Assembly: GCF_019393635.1 (NCBI RefSeq) | Contig: NC_057861.1 | Span: forward strand, 741,944,732-742,008,731 | DNA length: 64,000 bases | Reading direction: 5' to 3' | DNA from: Dromiciops gliroides | Taxonomy: Eukaryota > Chordata > Mammalia > Microbiotheria > Microbiotheriidae | Part shown: positions 1 through 12,414 of the stretch, one piece after another | Layout: each line of letters starts with the position of its first letter | Position numbering within the stretch: the first letter of the stretch is position 1 | Program-made: the position numbers and the translations under genes | Notes under the pieces: generated by a model | What the model saw: only the letters and a program-made list of their open reading frames with translations | Told to the model about the DNA's origin: nothing | The model's database searches: none

Positions 1-160
1 ATTTTTTCACAAGATGGATAATAAATATGTTTTGCATGACTTCACAGGTCTAACAGGTATCATATTGCCTACCTTCTCAATGGGTGGGGGAGGGACTAGA
101 GGGAGGGAAAAAATTTGGAACTCAATTTTTTTCAAAATAAAAGTTAAAATAGAAAAAAAA
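1..160 (+). mobile_element. L1 3' end (marsupial type), left-cut by the window
   Basis: Ends with a G-rich stretch, GAAAAAATTTGGAACTCAA and an A-rich tail, the same 3' terminus as in the L1 copy at 34895-36060 and the HAL1 at 29030-31391. Confidence 0.7.
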
Positions 161-737
161 GAAAGCACCTTCAATGATCCCAGTAATAGGTAGACAGGAC
201 AACCAGACTGAAACGGACCTGCCATTCTGTGTTCTCACAGAGGACCTGGATCATCTCTCCCTACTGAGGGAGCTTATTATTCCCTGCAGGATTAAGAGTG
301 ACTATTTGATACAATGACCCCTTCCTGGATCAGCACAATGTCTGAGAGATTGGAGGCAAAAGCTCAGTCTTTGCTAATGACCTGACTGGGCCCAGCCAAG
401 TTAATTGGGTGAGTTCTTCAGCATGACTTGAGGTCTGTAATTGGATGAGGGGATCTGTTGTTTGTCAGTCCAGGAGATGCAGAGAGTTTGGGATTTGTAA
501 CTCAATCTCCCAGGTGATCAGGTGCTCAATTACTGCAGCCTCCAAAGATGGTTTGGAAAGGTCCTGCTACTTTGTATAATCTATATCCAACACTAAGTCT
601 GGATGCCTTTTGTAACTTCGGTAATAATAATATAATTACATAATAATCACATGACCATAAGGCTATATGAGAGCTCATCTAGGACCCTCGTCTGGAAGAA
701 TGAGGAGGATGTGAAATACTTTAAAATGGCATGTTTT
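161..737. other. No recognised feature (PXK intron 1)
   Basis: No coding similarity or repeat family that I can name. The sequence looks like ordinary unique intron. Confidence 0.5.
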
Positions 738-876
738 GGGGCAGTTAGGTGGCGCAGTGGATAGAGCACCGGCCCCGGATTCAAGAGGACCTGAGTTCAA
801 ATCTGGCCTCAGACACTTGACACTAGCTGTGTGACTCTGGGCAAGTCACTTAACCCCCATTGCCCTGCCCAAAAAA
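738..876 (+). mobile_element. tRNA-derived SINE (SINE1/WSINE1 type)
   Basis: Begins GGGGCAGTTAGGTGGCGCAG, with B-box-like GAGTTCAAATC and a CATTGCCCTGCCC tail. Target duplication GCATGTTTTG on both sides (about 729 and 878). Confidence 0.9.
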
Positions 877-904
877 CTGCATGTTTTGGGGGGGTATGGG
901 GGAG

Positions 905-1150
905 CACAGCATATAAAGCATTGGGCCTAGAGTCAGGAAGACTCATCTTCCTGAGTTCCAATGTGGCCTCGGACACTTACTAGCCGTGTGATCTTGGGCA
1001 AGTCACTTCACCCTTTTTGCCTCAGTTTCCTCATTGGTAAAATGAGTCAGAGAAGGAAATGGCAAGCCACTCCAGTTATCTTTGCCAAGAAAACCCCAAA
1101 TGGGGCCATGAAGAGTCTAACACAACCAAAAGAAATGAACAATATCCTTT
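905..1150 (+). mobile_element. Mar1-like SINE with RTE (BovB-like) tail
   Basis: A tRNA/MIR-like head (CACTTACTAGCCGTGTGATC, then a CTCAGTTTCCTCAT segment) passes into AGAAGGAAATGGCAAGCCAC, CCAAGAAAACCCCAAATGGG and GAAGAGTCTAACACAACC. The latter half is the RTE/BovB-type 3' end that marsupial Mar1 SINEs share with their LINE partner. Confidence 0.75.
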
Positions 1151-1211
1151 CACCTCTAGAGATCCCAAAGCAGGGACCCTAATGAAAGTAGGTTAATGTG
1201 AGCCCCCAGTT

Positions 1212-1368
1212 TCTTTTTCTTTTCTTTCTTTTTTTTTTTGCAGGGCAATGAGGGTTAAGTGACTTGCCCAGGGTCACACAGCTAGTAAGTGTCTGAGGCT
1301 GGATTTGAACTCAGGTCCTCTTGACTCCAGGGCCAGTGCTCTACCCACTGTGCCACCTAGCTGCCCCC
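1212..1368 (-). mobile_element. tRNA-derived SINE
   Basis: Reverse copy: T-run, GCAGGGCAATGAGGGTTAAG ... CACCTAGCTGCCCC. Target duplication CCCAGTTT on both sides. Confidence 0.9.
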
Positions 1369-2985
1369 ACCCAGTTTATTTCTAAGAACATCTCTCTCAG
1401 AAATGGTAGTGATAGGACAGGCTGCAGTGCCCCAAAACTACTCTGGGCTCAAGAAGGGAGACTGGCTGGCAAGTGTAATCAGTCAGAGAACTCCTGAGTA
1501 GCATCTGCTGGGTTTGCTGTGTTGCCTGAATGGGACTTCAGCAGGAAGTTGTTAATTGCTGATCAGAGGCAGCTGAGCAAGCTGATACTCTCTGAGCTGC
1601 TATAAATAAATTAGACTTCCCTCCAGAGCCCCCAGGTGGAGTCCAGTGGGTGTGGCCAAGTGGGGCCAAGACACACTGATGAAGAGCCCCCCAGAACCAA
1701 GGATCTCAGTGCCCTCAAGTAAGGGGGACATGAAGATGTGCAGTATCCCAGTGCTTGCCAGGGGACGTCCCATACATCTGAGGGGAGGATGCACAGAGGA
1801 TGCACATGTCTCTACTCCCCAGGACCTCAGGGAAAATGAAATATTCTTTGAAAAGAAAAACAGGTGAAGTATTGAAAGGTAAAAACAAAGGAGAGCAGCA
1901 GGCAGGAGGCTTAAGGATGCAAGAGAACATTCAGAGCTGTGTAATGGGCTCTTCTGGAGAGGGGGCAGCAGCTTGAGCTGTGAGGTGGGATGAGGCAGAC
2001 GCAGTAGCAGAGCCATGGAGGGATGCAATGAGCAGAGTGAGCCCAGCCTACTGCTACTGATGGCTTACAGCGGATGTGCACCCACAAACTTAGTTTTTAA
2101 AAGACCTCAAGGGAAGACAGAAGCAAAGGCAGGTGACAGAAGACAAGAGAAGGAGGAAGCAAAGGCATGTGACAGAAGACAAAGCCACACCTGAGACATG
2201 GTCCTGGAAGAAATAACTCCAGGAGGATCAATGCCAAGGTAGCTGCCGCCTGACAAGGAAAATGATCACTCTGGACAGGGAGAAGCGAAAGAAAAATGAT
2301 TCCTATGCAGCCAGAACCCAAGACAGAACAGGCGATGGAGACCCGGCTGCCTTCACTAAGCATGTTAAGGCCTGATAAACCGCATCAGAAGGATGGGAGG
2401 AGGTTGGCCGATGGATGGAGTGCTGGCTCCGGCTCTGTCCCAGAATGGGATGGGCTTTCTCACCAGTCCATAGATTCCCTTTCAGCAAGGACAGGATGAC
2501 CACTTCTTACCCCCCCCCCCAGGGCTTCTTGTTCAGTTGTGGGTTTGAGTCAGAATGGGCCTCTCAGGGCCCTTCAAATTCTGGGGTTCCATCTTCCATC
2601 TATTAGGGCCCTACAAAGCATAGCCACTCTATGGAAGATAAGGTGATTTCCCCCACCCCAAAATATAACTAGTTAAACTCAGTGAGAAAGGTTTGTCCAC
2701 CAACTTCGAGATGTGAAAATTCTTCAGGTCTTTAGATGCTACAGAGCTGACAAGAGCAAGAAGAAATACTTGTGCCCCTGCTATGTCTTCCTAGCTCATC
2801 TCTTCATGTGCACAATGCTGGGAAAACCTCTCCTCATCCAAGGTGCACATCTAGGCCTTAGGCTTCATCAAAGGACACTGTTTTCCTGAGACCAGTAAAA
2901 CCTCCACTGACGGCAGAAGGGGGTCCCCTCCCCATCCCCTGCTTGAGTCAGCAGCACAGGATTCTCCAGCAAAATGTCCAAGGGG
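1369..2985. other. No recognised gene or repeat (PXK intron 1)
   Basis: Unique-looking intron. It contains a short C-run at 2511-2520. The open frames here (for example 142 codons at 1600-2028) have no family resemblance that I can see and lack any splice context. Confidence 0.5.
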
Positions 2986-2987
2986 GG

Positions 2988-3133
2988 GGGCGCAGCTAGG
3001 TGGCGCAGTAGATAAAGCACCAGCCCTGGATTCAGGAGGACCTGAGTTCAAATCCAGCCTCAGACACTTGACTCTTACTAGCTGTGTGACCCTGGGCAAG
3101 TCACTTAACCCCCACTGCCCTGCAAAAAAAAAA
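2988..3133 (+). mobile_element. tRNA-derived SINE
   Basis: CGCAGCTAGGTGGCGCAGTA ... CACTGCCCTGC and an A tail. Target duplication AAAATGTCCAA on both sides (2971 and 3131). Confidence 0.9.
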
Positions 3134-3710
3134 ATGTCCAAAGGGAAACCAAGTACACGCCAACTCCTAAGTATGTAAAAGAGAAGATGAAGAGGGGGCT
3201 GCGTTGGGCATCAGGCACACGTATCACTGAGAGTCAGCCTACTTCCACAGGACAGACCATGCTCAAACTAGAAAACCAGGTCCTGGGAACCCCAGGTTGG
3301 CTTCTCAGCCACACGGTGTCCGCACCATGGAAGTAAACAGCTGTGCGTGTATGGATCTTTTTGAACTTTCCTATCTGTCTCATAGCTCCCGTCACTTCCC
3401 CATGGTTCCTTCCTCCTTCGATGTTCTCCTGTCATCACCACATCCTTTATTCTGGTGGACCAGAGCCAGAAAAATGCCAAGGCCCGAGGATGTTAAGACC
3501 AGACAAAATCCCAAGGCCCAGCGTGAGGGAGGCAGTTTAATGCTGCCACAAGGTGCCACAGCAGTGTCCCAGGGAAGTACTGTTCCCATCTTTCCCACAA
3601 CACCAACTTGCCCCAAAGGGCAGGAGCCATACATTTTAATTCAGGAAGCTAGGAATATTCTTCTCTTGTATCTGGGCACCAGAATTTGCCAAGGACTGGT
3701 TATGGTGGGT
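3134..3710. other. No recognised feature (PXK intron 1)
   Basis: A 139-codon plus-strand frame runs through 3297-3716 but has no domain that I recognise and runs into the repeat at 3712. I treat it as chance. Confidence 0.5.
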
Positions 3711-3711
3711 A

Positions 3712-3965
3712 GCTAGGTGGTCCAGTGGATAATAGAGTCTGGGGGAGGGGGGGAGTCAGGAAAATCTACATTCAAATCTGGCTTCAGACAAGTATCAGAT
3801 GTGGGACCCTGGGCAAGTCACTTAACCTCTGTCTACCTCAGTTTCCCCATCTGTAAAATGAGGATAATAATAGCACCTATTCCCCAGGGTTGCTGTGAGA
3901 ACCAAATGAGATGATAATTATATAGCTCTTAGCATAGTGTTTGGCACACCACTATCAGTAGTAGT
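3712..3965 (+). repeat. CORE-SINE/MIR-type element
   Basis: Head TAGCTAGGTGGTCCAGTGGA, then CCTGGGCAAGTCACTTAACC, CTCAGTTTCCCCATCTG, TGAGGATAATAATAGCACCT and a tail TAGCTCTTAGCATAGTGTTT. The central CORE segment and the L2-like tail are those of MIR-class SINEs. Confidence 0.7.
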
Positions 3966-4077
3966 ATTTATAAGCCTAGTCTATACCAATGTTTTCATGT
4001 TTGTGCAGTTTATTCCAAATAATGCATGCCCAAGGTCACCTTATGCGATCTAAGAGTTTTAAAACTGCGTTTACTGA

Positions 4078-4236
4078 GAGCAGCTAGGTGGTGCAGTGGA
4101 TAAAGCACTAGCCCTGGATTCAGGAGGACCTGAGTTCAAAGCTGGTCTCAGACACTTGACAGTTAACTAGCTGTGTGACTCTGGGCAAGTCACTTAATCC
4201 TCATTGCCCCGCAAAAAAAAAGAAAAGAAAAGAAAA
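4078..4236 (+). mobile_element. tRNA-derived SINE
   Basis: GAGCAGCTAGGTGGTGCAGT ... CATTGCCCCGC followed by an AAAAGAAAAG tail. TAAAGCAC subtype. Confidence 0.88.
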
Positions 4237-6130
4237 TGCTACATCAACATAGTTACCATTCCAGATATCTTCCCATCACTTTACAGATTTGCTAAAAAAA
4301 AAAAACCAAACAAACAAAAAAACCCCTGCATTTACCTACCATGGTGCATCAATGTTTGATGGACTGGCTGGAACTAGCATTCAAAATCATCTCAGTTTGT
4401 TGGCACACTTTAAAAAAGAGAAATCCATACTATGTATCTACATGGGCCAAAATGACTTTCCCCAAACTACAAAATAGCAAAATGACACCATGCGCAACAT
4501 TGTATAAAAGGCTGCTAGAAGTCAGAATTAAGACTCAAAGGGATAGATAGGGACAGAGGCCTGCAGTGTGATTTCACATTGGTATAAGGCGATTCCCTCC
4601 ACCAGTGCAGGTCAGCGCTGTTTGGAGGGTACTGAAGGTTAGGTGACTTGCTCAGGGTCACACGGCCAGCCTGTGTCAGAGGGCCACCAGGACTTCCTGC
4701 CTCTAAGACCAGCTCTTTTTCCACTCTGCTGCCTCTAAAAAGAATCAGAACTCTCCCCCCACTTTTCCCTGCCTGTCCAAAATCTATCCATCTTCCAAGT
4801 CCCCAGTTCAGGCCCCATATCTCCCATGATGCTTTGCTTAACCACGCCCACACATACCCTTCTCGGCGAGTATCCACTGCTGGAACCAATCACCAGGCAC
4901 TCACATTATGCTTTACATCGGCAGCTTACTAAGTTAGGTAAATACCTCATGTTCCCCACTGGATTTTAAGCTCCCAGAGGATAGAAAACCCGTTTTATGT
5001 ACGTGTGTTTCCCCCCCACCCTCTCTCTCTCTCTCTCACTCACTCAATCTCTCCCCCCACACACACTCTGTTCTGCCTCTCCAGACCCGACAACCAATGG
5101 ACCTCGACTGACTGAACCGCAGAGGGGCAATGATGTAGGAATGACCTAGGCCACAAGCTGGCTTTGTAGGCTATACCACCACTCAGACTGAGGTGAAGTC
5201 CCTTTAAAAATCAAACGGCACCAGAGCCCTGACTTTCCTCTCCTTCCCCACCCCCAGTTGTAATAATGAGCAATGCTCAATGCCACAGAGGCCCAGTCCA
5301 GGGAGACTCTGCCCTTCACCCTAATGGGATCATCTTCCACTAGGCCGGACAGAGACATTTGCAGAAGAAACAGGAGTTTGCTCCAGAGTCACTCCCAGGA
5401 TGAGAAGTGAGCCGAGGAGCCATCTTCTGGGGGAGTTTCAGGCTCCGGACGTTTCCCTTTGAGTTAATGCTTCCATTAATGATCCACTGGCACACTCCAA
5501 GGCTGTACAATGCAATAAGGCACAAGCCAGGGCCAAATTACCCAGGCTTATTTTCAGGAGCAATTTTTAAAAGGAAGAGAGGAATGAATGGTGACTATGG
5601 AAGTTAAGTTTGGTTGGCTGAATGAAGTAATTAGCATCTCCCTGCCCTCTCTTAAAAACAAATTTCACTGAACTGAATTTTCAGATCACATTGACTAAAT
5701 TAGTCAGAAAATAGTAGACTCTCAACCTTATGCAAAGGCAAATAAAGGGTAGAAAAGCCAAATTTCGTGAGTGGAATACTCAAGCAGCTTGGGCATCCTT
5801 TCTGCTCCATTTAGTCAGCCATTTCTTCTTCCTCCTCCTCCTCTCCTTCATCACCAACAGGAAGATAACCCTCCCAAACTACTCCAAAGGCAACCTCCAG
5901 TTCAACCAGCAGAAAACCTGAAAGGATGCACTTAAAGATCGACTTTACCTAGGAAGTTATCATTGATCCATTAAACAGAATGGGAAGGAGCCAGCCCCGG
6001 TAGCACAGGATAGCGAGAGGAATTGCACAAAGTACAAGAAAGAGAACTAGGTAACTTCCCCCTTCACCCCACTGGAACAGTAACCAAAGAAATATTACAT
6101 TGCTTTGTTTTTCATATATATATATATATC
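4237..6130. other. PXK intron 1: one MIR, otherwise nothing recognised
   Basis: A reverse MIR fragment lies at about 4598-4740 (GGTTAGGTGACTTGCTCAGG, GTCACACGGCCAG). A CT-rich tract is at 5020-5045. The rest is unassigned. Confidence 0.5.
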
Positions 6131-6267
6131 TGCAAGGCAATGAGGGTTGAGTGACTTGCCCAGGGTCACACAGCTAGTAAGTATAAAGTGTCTGAGGCCA
6201 ATTTGAACTCAGGTCCTCCTGAATCCAGGGCCAGTGCTTTATTCACTGCACCACTTAGCTGCCTCCC
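6131..6267 (-). mobile_element. tRNA-derived SINE
   Basis: GCAAGGCAATGAGGGTTGAG ... CACCACTTAGCTGCC, preceded by a short (TA)n run where the tail would be. Confidence 0.85.
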
Positions 6268-7556
6268 AGGCAGCTAATTTTTTAAAAATATCTTTTTTTT
6301 TTTAAATGCATGATGGCCTTAAGGAAGGTTGAGTCTAACATGCCATGGGAAAAAAGATAAGCAGTGTCTGATAACCAGGCTACAGCCTGGGGAGAGGTTA
6401 TCAGAACATGGCTAACCACATTTACTATCCCCACCTACTTCTAGGAGCCTTCTGCCCACTTTCCCTCCATTAGCACTTCCACTAGGCTGGAGAAACCAGG
6501 AAACGAGGATCACAAGACTTAGACTCCAAAGGGACCAGAGAAATCTTTTCATCTAAAGCTCTCCCATTTTACAGATGGATAAACAGATCCAGAAAGGTGC
6601 CCGACTATGGGAGAGTCAACCAAACTTTAACTGCTGCCTATTTTCCATAATGGTCTCCATGGTTCTATACTCCCTTCTGATTATTTGTAAATAAATACAG
6701 TTTTGTTCCCCCTCCCCTTCTCCTTCCTCTCCTCTCTGCCTGTCTGTGTCTCTCTCTCCCCCTGGTTCATCTTATCTGTCTCTGTCTTTCCCTCAGGTAC
6801 CCATCTCAAATTTTAAAATATTTTATGGATATCTTTTGTTTCAACATCGCCTCTACTTCCAACTGTATCCATTCCCTCTTTTCTACTCAGAGACATCCCC
6901 TATAGCAAAGGATAAAGAAGACCACCCCCCTCCGCCCCGCAAAAAAAGGCAATTCAGTTAAACTGACCAAAGCCCTCAATAGTTCCTGATCGTAAACACT
7001 CTGTTCTGTTTGTCTTCAGGAGTTAAGTGACGCCACACCCAAATTTTCACCAGGCAGTGGCGACCATGGATTCACCATAGATGTCAATGATTAGGCAGCT
7101 AGAGATGCAGGGGATCTCTCTCCAGGCTGTCAACAGAGAAAATACTTGTCGTTGCCTGAGAAGGGCCTGAAGTGCTTCCTCCAAGGGGGCTAGTTTCCCA
7201 TTTCCACTAAAGCTCTCTTTAAAATAGGAACGTCCCGTAGGTTCGAATCTCGGGCAATGGGATGACCATGACCCCATTCCACAGGGTGGCTGGCCAGGGA
7301 GCATTAAGCAGGGCTGGAAGAAGCAGAAGGGGGTAGAGTTTGGCATAAATGCGCCTTTGAACAGCAAAACCAGTTTACCGGGGCCCTCAACGATCCATCC
7401 TTACAAGCATCCTTGTAAGCCACCGAGTCGGAAGACCCAGCAGCCCGCCCTGGCTCTGAGAAAGGGCTTCCAATTACACACACCTCTATGTGCTCTTCTG
7501 TCCCTTTCAGGCTGGTGATTATTAAATGGTGATTATTTTAAAAAAATATATATTTT
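6268..7556. other. PXK intron 1: no gene
   Basis: A degraded reverse MIR piece is at about 6518-6605 (CCATTTTACAGATGGATAAA). A pyrimidine-rich tract is at 6700-6800. Nothing else is recognised. Confidence 0.45.
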
Positions 7557-7696
7557 GGGGACAGCTAGGTGATAAAGTGGATAAAGCACTGGCCCTGGAT
7601 TCAGGAGGACTTGAGTTCAAATCCTGCCTCAGACACTTGACACTCACTAGCTGTGTGACCCTGAGCAAGTCACTTAACCCTCATTGCCCTACAAAA
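7557..7696 (+). mobile_element. tRNA-derived SINE
   Basis: GGACAGCTAGGTGATAAAGT ... CATTGCCCTAC followed by an (AAAACC)n tail. Confidence 0.88.
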
Positions 7697-7930
7697 CCAA
7701 AACCAAAACCAAAACAAATAAAAATACATATTTTGTCTTAAAAAAACCACACACATTACTTCTTCTCACTCCTCAATTTTAAATGCCAAGACAAGATGCT
7801 GAAAACAACAGTGTTCAAGACAGGTAAAATGACTTTGTCTCTTGCTTCTCCCCCTTCCCTAACCAGAAGCATTTTTTCTAGTTTTAATCCTTCTTGACGT
7901 CCTGCTCTTCTCTTCCTCTTCTTTCTATTC

Positions 7931-8147
7931 TCATTGTTGTTCAGTTGTTTTCAGTTGTGTTGGACTCTTGGCAGTGGTTTGCCATTTCCTCCTCCAGCTC
8001 ATTTTACAAATGAGGGAACCAAGGCAATTAGAGTTAAGTGACTTGCCCAGGATCACACAGCTAGTATGTTTCTGAGGTCATATTTGAACTCAGGTCTTCC
8101 TGACTCCAGGCCTGGTGTTCTATCCACTGTACCACCTAGATGTCATC
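7931..8147 (-). mobile_element. Mar1-like SINE with RTE-type tail
   Basis: Reverse copy of the class at 905-1150: GTTGTTCAGTTGTTTTCAG, TGGACTCTTGGCAGTGGTTT, GCCATTTCCTCCTCCAGCTC, then the tRNA-like part ending CACCTAGATGTCAT. Confidence 0.75.
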
Positions 8148-8399
8148 CATTCTCAAAGTTGTATCATTTACTACATGGGTAGTAACCTTAGGCAAGTCAA
8201 TTCAACTCTTTTGGACTCCGTAAAATGGGTGGGACTAGAGCAGGACTTCTTAAACTTTTCCCACAAGAAATGTTTTCATTTTTACATTTTACATGGGGCT
8301 GAATACTATAGGTCTTCCAATGTGTTCAAATTCCTAGCCTATCTCTCTGCCTCTGACCAGAACAGGACACTGCCAACAAATGGATCTTTCCAAACTTCC

Positions 8400-8550
8400 G
8401 TTTCACATGATTGACCAGCTCAAAACTTTCCAAAGGTTCTCTCTTTTCTATAAAGTAAAACCCAAACTCTTCCAACTGCTATTCATAACCCTCCCCAATG
8501 AAGCCCCAACCAACCTTTTCCCTCCTTATACTTCAACAGAAATCTAAAAT
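8400..8550 (+). repeat. L2 fragment
   Basis: TAAAGTAAAACCCAAACTCT ... CCCCAATGAAGCCCCAACCA resembles the stretch of L2 upstream of its 3' end. Degraded. Confidence 0.4.
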
Positions 8551-8664
8551 GAAAGAATGAACAAACTTAATCCAAGGTCTTACAGAAAGTAATTGTATGA
8601 TTTACAGTTTTCAAAATATGACCAGCCTATTGGGCAACTTAATTCATCAGACATTTATTTCTCT

Positions 8665-8818
8665 TTTTTTCTTTTCTTTTTTGGTGAGGCAATTGGGGTT
8701 AAGTGACTTGCCCAGGGTCACACAGCTAGTAAGTGTCAAGTGTCTGAGGCCAGATTTGAACTCAGGTCCTCCTGAATTCAGGGCCAGTACTCTATCCACT
8801 GCGCCACCTCGCTGCCCC
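8665..8818 (-). mobile_element. tRNA-derived SINE
   Basis: TTTTGGTGAGGCAATTGGGG ... CTATCCACTGCGCCACC ... GCTGCCCC: the AATTGCCTCA/TAGAGCAC subtype. Confidence 0.9.
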
Positions 8819-11005
8819 AAACACATAGACAAGACACATAGGGGATACTTCACACCCCAAACGGCTACCCACCTGGGGCATGTTGCCATCTGCCCTCTTC
8901 CTCCCCCCCCTCCCCTTCTTGCTCTGTGCACAGTGGGAACCAAATCAATAGCATGACTGCTGGTTCTGGAAAGGGCATGTCAATTGATTGACTGACTGGC
9001 CTTTGATCAATTCACCATCCCTGTGACCTCCCTTCCCTGTCTACCATTTGTCCCCTTCTAGTAAAATGTGAGCTCCCAAAGACTAGGTGCTCTCTCTCCC
9101 TCTCTCTCTCTCTCTCTGGAGCCACAGGACTTTAAATAAAATGACTGACACACAGGAAGGACTTACCATATGTTTTTTCTTTTTTTCTAAGTAAGTTTTT
9201 ACTGATGTCTTTTTTTACATGTGATCATAGTTTTCCCCTGTATTCCTCTCCTTATCCTATGGGGAGAGGAAGGGAAAAGGAGTAAAAGAGCAAGACAACC
9301 AATCAATATATTGAAAGGGTCCAAGAACATGTGGATGTGTAAAACCTGTGGCCCTCTCACCTCCACCAAGGGTAAGTTGAGGAATAAAGGCTTTTTCATT
9401 GATCCACTGTTTCATTCAAAGACAGAAACAAAACACCTCCTATCCTCAAAGCACAGAGAGGAGTAAAGAGGAGGTAATTTGGGGAGGGCGAGTTGCCGAC
9501 ACAAAGGCTGATGGGGAAGTGTGAATCGGGGAAGGCTTTGCATCCCAGGTGCTCCCTGGACTGAGTCTGGAAGAAAGAGGATTTGCAAATGGAGAGGAGG
9601 AGGGAGACGTCCTGGGTATGGTGGGCAGCAGAGTGGGCACCAAGCTGAGTGAGGAGCAGGGTGTCTGTCAGCTCTAGCTTTTATTTTTCCAACATCTACC
9701 ACAGCACCTGCTCTGTCTGTGGAACTGGGTCCAGGAGTGGTCATGGAGAATACTTTTCTCCATTAGCAGATTACTTAGAACAAAGCAGAACACCGCCATT
9801 TTGGAAGTTATATTTTCATCAAATAAAGTGCATGGGACACACCCTTTCCCTTACACCCCCTGTCTCCCTGCCCCCCATCACCCCCTCCCTCACACCCCCT
9901 GCCTCCCTGTCCGTTTCCCCCACATGTCTACTGTCTCCCTTCCCCCCTCCCCCATGCTTGATGCCCAGTTAAGGACAGGTAGAGATAGGAGCCAGGAAGG
10001 AATAGAATAGTTTACCCTCAACATTCCCGAGAAGGGACTATATTGCTGAATAATCCTTTCCCCCAGAGAATCCCATGCCAGCTTGGGCCCTCGTCACCAC
10101 AGGCCCCAGAGTAGATGACAAAGCAAAAGGCCGCCAGTGTCATTTTTAATCCAACCATGGGGCAAGCCTTTGTGTACCCACACTTGGGACTGTTCTGGTA
10201 CCAGACCAAAAGCGGGAGGGCAACAGCATCCATGTGCCTTTGTTGGACAAAATGTACCAATCCTGTGCCTCATCAGCATTTTGCTAGAAGAGGATAACCG
10301 AGTCAGGGACATGTGCAGTTTCAAATTCTGCCTACGCGTCTTTTCTTCGGGATTTCTCAATACTGGGACCTGTGTGCCTGGGGTTGGGGGGGTGCTGCCA
10401 AGGAAGGAGAAGGAAGGAAACGCTGAGTCCCAACAAACCATGGGCCACAAAAAGCTTTGGTTTGGTTTGGTTTGGTTTGGTTTGCAAGCAAGGCTTTGAA
10501 AAAGACCAACAGCATTGTCTCCCTCACTGAGAAGCTCAGTATATTCAGCGCTGACAGTGAGACGGGATCCCCCCGTGCTGGTGTCTGGGTGGACAAAGAT
10601 TTAGACAGTGGAACACGGAGGTGTGTTTATGAGTGTCAACTTCACCTGTGGTACTAAGGCGTTTGCATTCGTATACACCCCGATGTGTGTTACTATAGAC
10701 ACAGCCACGTACTGCAGGCTGAACCAAATGTAGCATGTACTAAAGACATGTGTACGTGCCAATGCATTTACCAATAAAAGAGACACATGCACATACACGC
10801 CTTTTGTCTAGACCTCTGATTTCACTGGCATAGGGCACTCCTGGGGAGGATACCCCCTCCATCAACTCATCTGCAAGTTCTAGTCTTAAGAGAGCCATCT
10901 GGAACATTGGGAAGTGAGGTGACTTAGCCAAGGTCGCACATCCTCAAGGGGGTGGGGGACTTAAACCGAGCTCTCCTGGCCTCTCATATGAATGAATGTG
11001 TGTGA
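8819..11005. other. PXK intron 1: simple repeats, no gene
   Basis: (TC)n at about 9091-9118, a C-rich stretch at 9845-9950 with repeated CACACCCCCTGCCTCCCTG-like blocks, (GGTTT)n at 10457-10484 and a reverse MIR scrap at about 10880-10985. The 107-120-codon frames in this part show no family features. Confidence 0.5.
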
Positions 11006-11200
11006 TAACAATGGCTGGCATTTCTATAGTGTTTTATATCAAATGCTATTTCATTTGATGCTCACAACAACCCTGAGAGGTAGGTGGCACTATTATTTAC
11101 AGATGAAGGAACTAAGGTTGAGAGAGATGAAGGAATAATTCAAACTCAGATCTTTCTGCCCTGAGGTCAGAATATTATCCATTATACCCTGATTTGTCTC
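11006..11200 (-). repeat. MIR, reverse orientation
   Basis: TGGCATTTCTATAGTGTTTT, CATTTGATGCTCACAACAAC, TTTACAGATGAAGGAACTAA: the complement of the MIR core and 3' half. Confidence 0.75.
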
Positions 11201-11337
11201 CTATGTAAGAGATAACACAAATATGTGTGTATCTATGTTCACATACACATCAGCATATATAACAGGTATGTGCATGTGTATTCATCATTATACCACGCAT
11301 ACACATGCACACGTCATGCAATAAAAAGTATGTATAG

Positions 11338-11500
11338 GGAGCAGGTAGGTGGCACAGTGGATAAAGCACTGGCCTTGGATTCAGGAGAACCTGAGTTCAA
11401 ATCTGGCTTCAGCCACTTGACACTTACTGGCTGTGTGACCCTGGGCAAGTCACGTGACCCTGGGCAAGTCACTTAACCCTCACTGCCCCACAAAAAAAAC
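11338..11500 (+). mobile_element. tRNA-derived SINE with internal duplication
   Basis: GAGCAGGTAGGTGGCACAGT ... CACTGCCCCAC then an (AAAC)n tail. The segment GTGACCCTGGGCAAGTCAC is present twice in tandem (about 11436-11473), making the element longer than its neighbours. Confidence 0.88.
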
Positions 11501-12414
11501 AAACAAAAACAAACAAAACTGCATGAAGACTTTTGGGTCAAGCTGTGTCGAGTAGGTATAGTACACATATGTTCCTATACAAATATCACCCCCAATGAGC
11601 AATACCCAAGTGAGAAAGCCTGGGCTTGGTGAAGCCCTCCCCAAACCCTGAAAAACCTACCAGCAATTCACAGACAGAGGCATGGACCTGCTCCTACAGG
11701 ATCCAGTTTCCTCTCAGGCAAAGAGAGAAGCTAACCCCCTGCCTCATTCTGGGCCCTTCCTGCACAGCCCCAGTACCAGGAAGCCAATGACCAAGAAAAG
11801 GATATGACCAATCCTGTGGCCTCATTTCCAGGCAGCTTAGGCTACATACAGTTGGTGTGATGAAATCTTATCTCCTACAAGACTGTGTCCACAGAATGAA
11901 CCCCAAGAACTTTGTATACACTAAGAGCAATACTGTTCAAAAATAACTGCGAGTGACGAAGATATGCTATGCTGAGTAACAGGATCACTCAAATCGACTA
12001 TGAAGGACTTAGGAAGGAAACTGCTCTCCTGCCCCAGAGAAAGAGCTGATCCAGGGAAGTCTGCACTGTGTGATTCCACATGTGTATCCAAAGCAAACGC
12101 TGGACTTCTCTAAGGTGGGGCTAGGGGACCCGGAGACAACTCAGAACTCAAAATGCAACCAAAAAATAAATGAAATAAATAACTGTCTTCTAAAATCACA
12201 TAGAGCAGGTGATGCTCTGTTGGCTGGCTCTTCCCAGTCAGGGCAGCCCACAGATAGAAAATCGTGTGCTTCCAGGCAGGGAGTAAGTGATTTGTGTCCA
12301 CCTGTCTCTGATTATTCTATGATAGAGGGAACTCTAGTGAGGACACTCCCTCCACCATTGCAGGTCAACAATCTCCCTTTGACCTAAGGCCTTAAGAGTT
12401 GTCTAAAAGGTTGA
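11501..12414. other. No recognised feature (PXK intron 1)
   Basis: No repeat or coding similarity recognised. Confidence 0.5.

Noticed and set aside
738-876. True tRNA genes at the SINE heads
   Set aside because: The A- and B-box-like segments are present, but the copies are repeated, diverged and followed by A-rich tails; no cloverleaf with an intact anticodon arm is evident.
3297-3716. 139-codon plus-strand frame
   Set aside because: No domain, no conserved motif, ends in a SINE-like repeat and lies within PXK intron 1.
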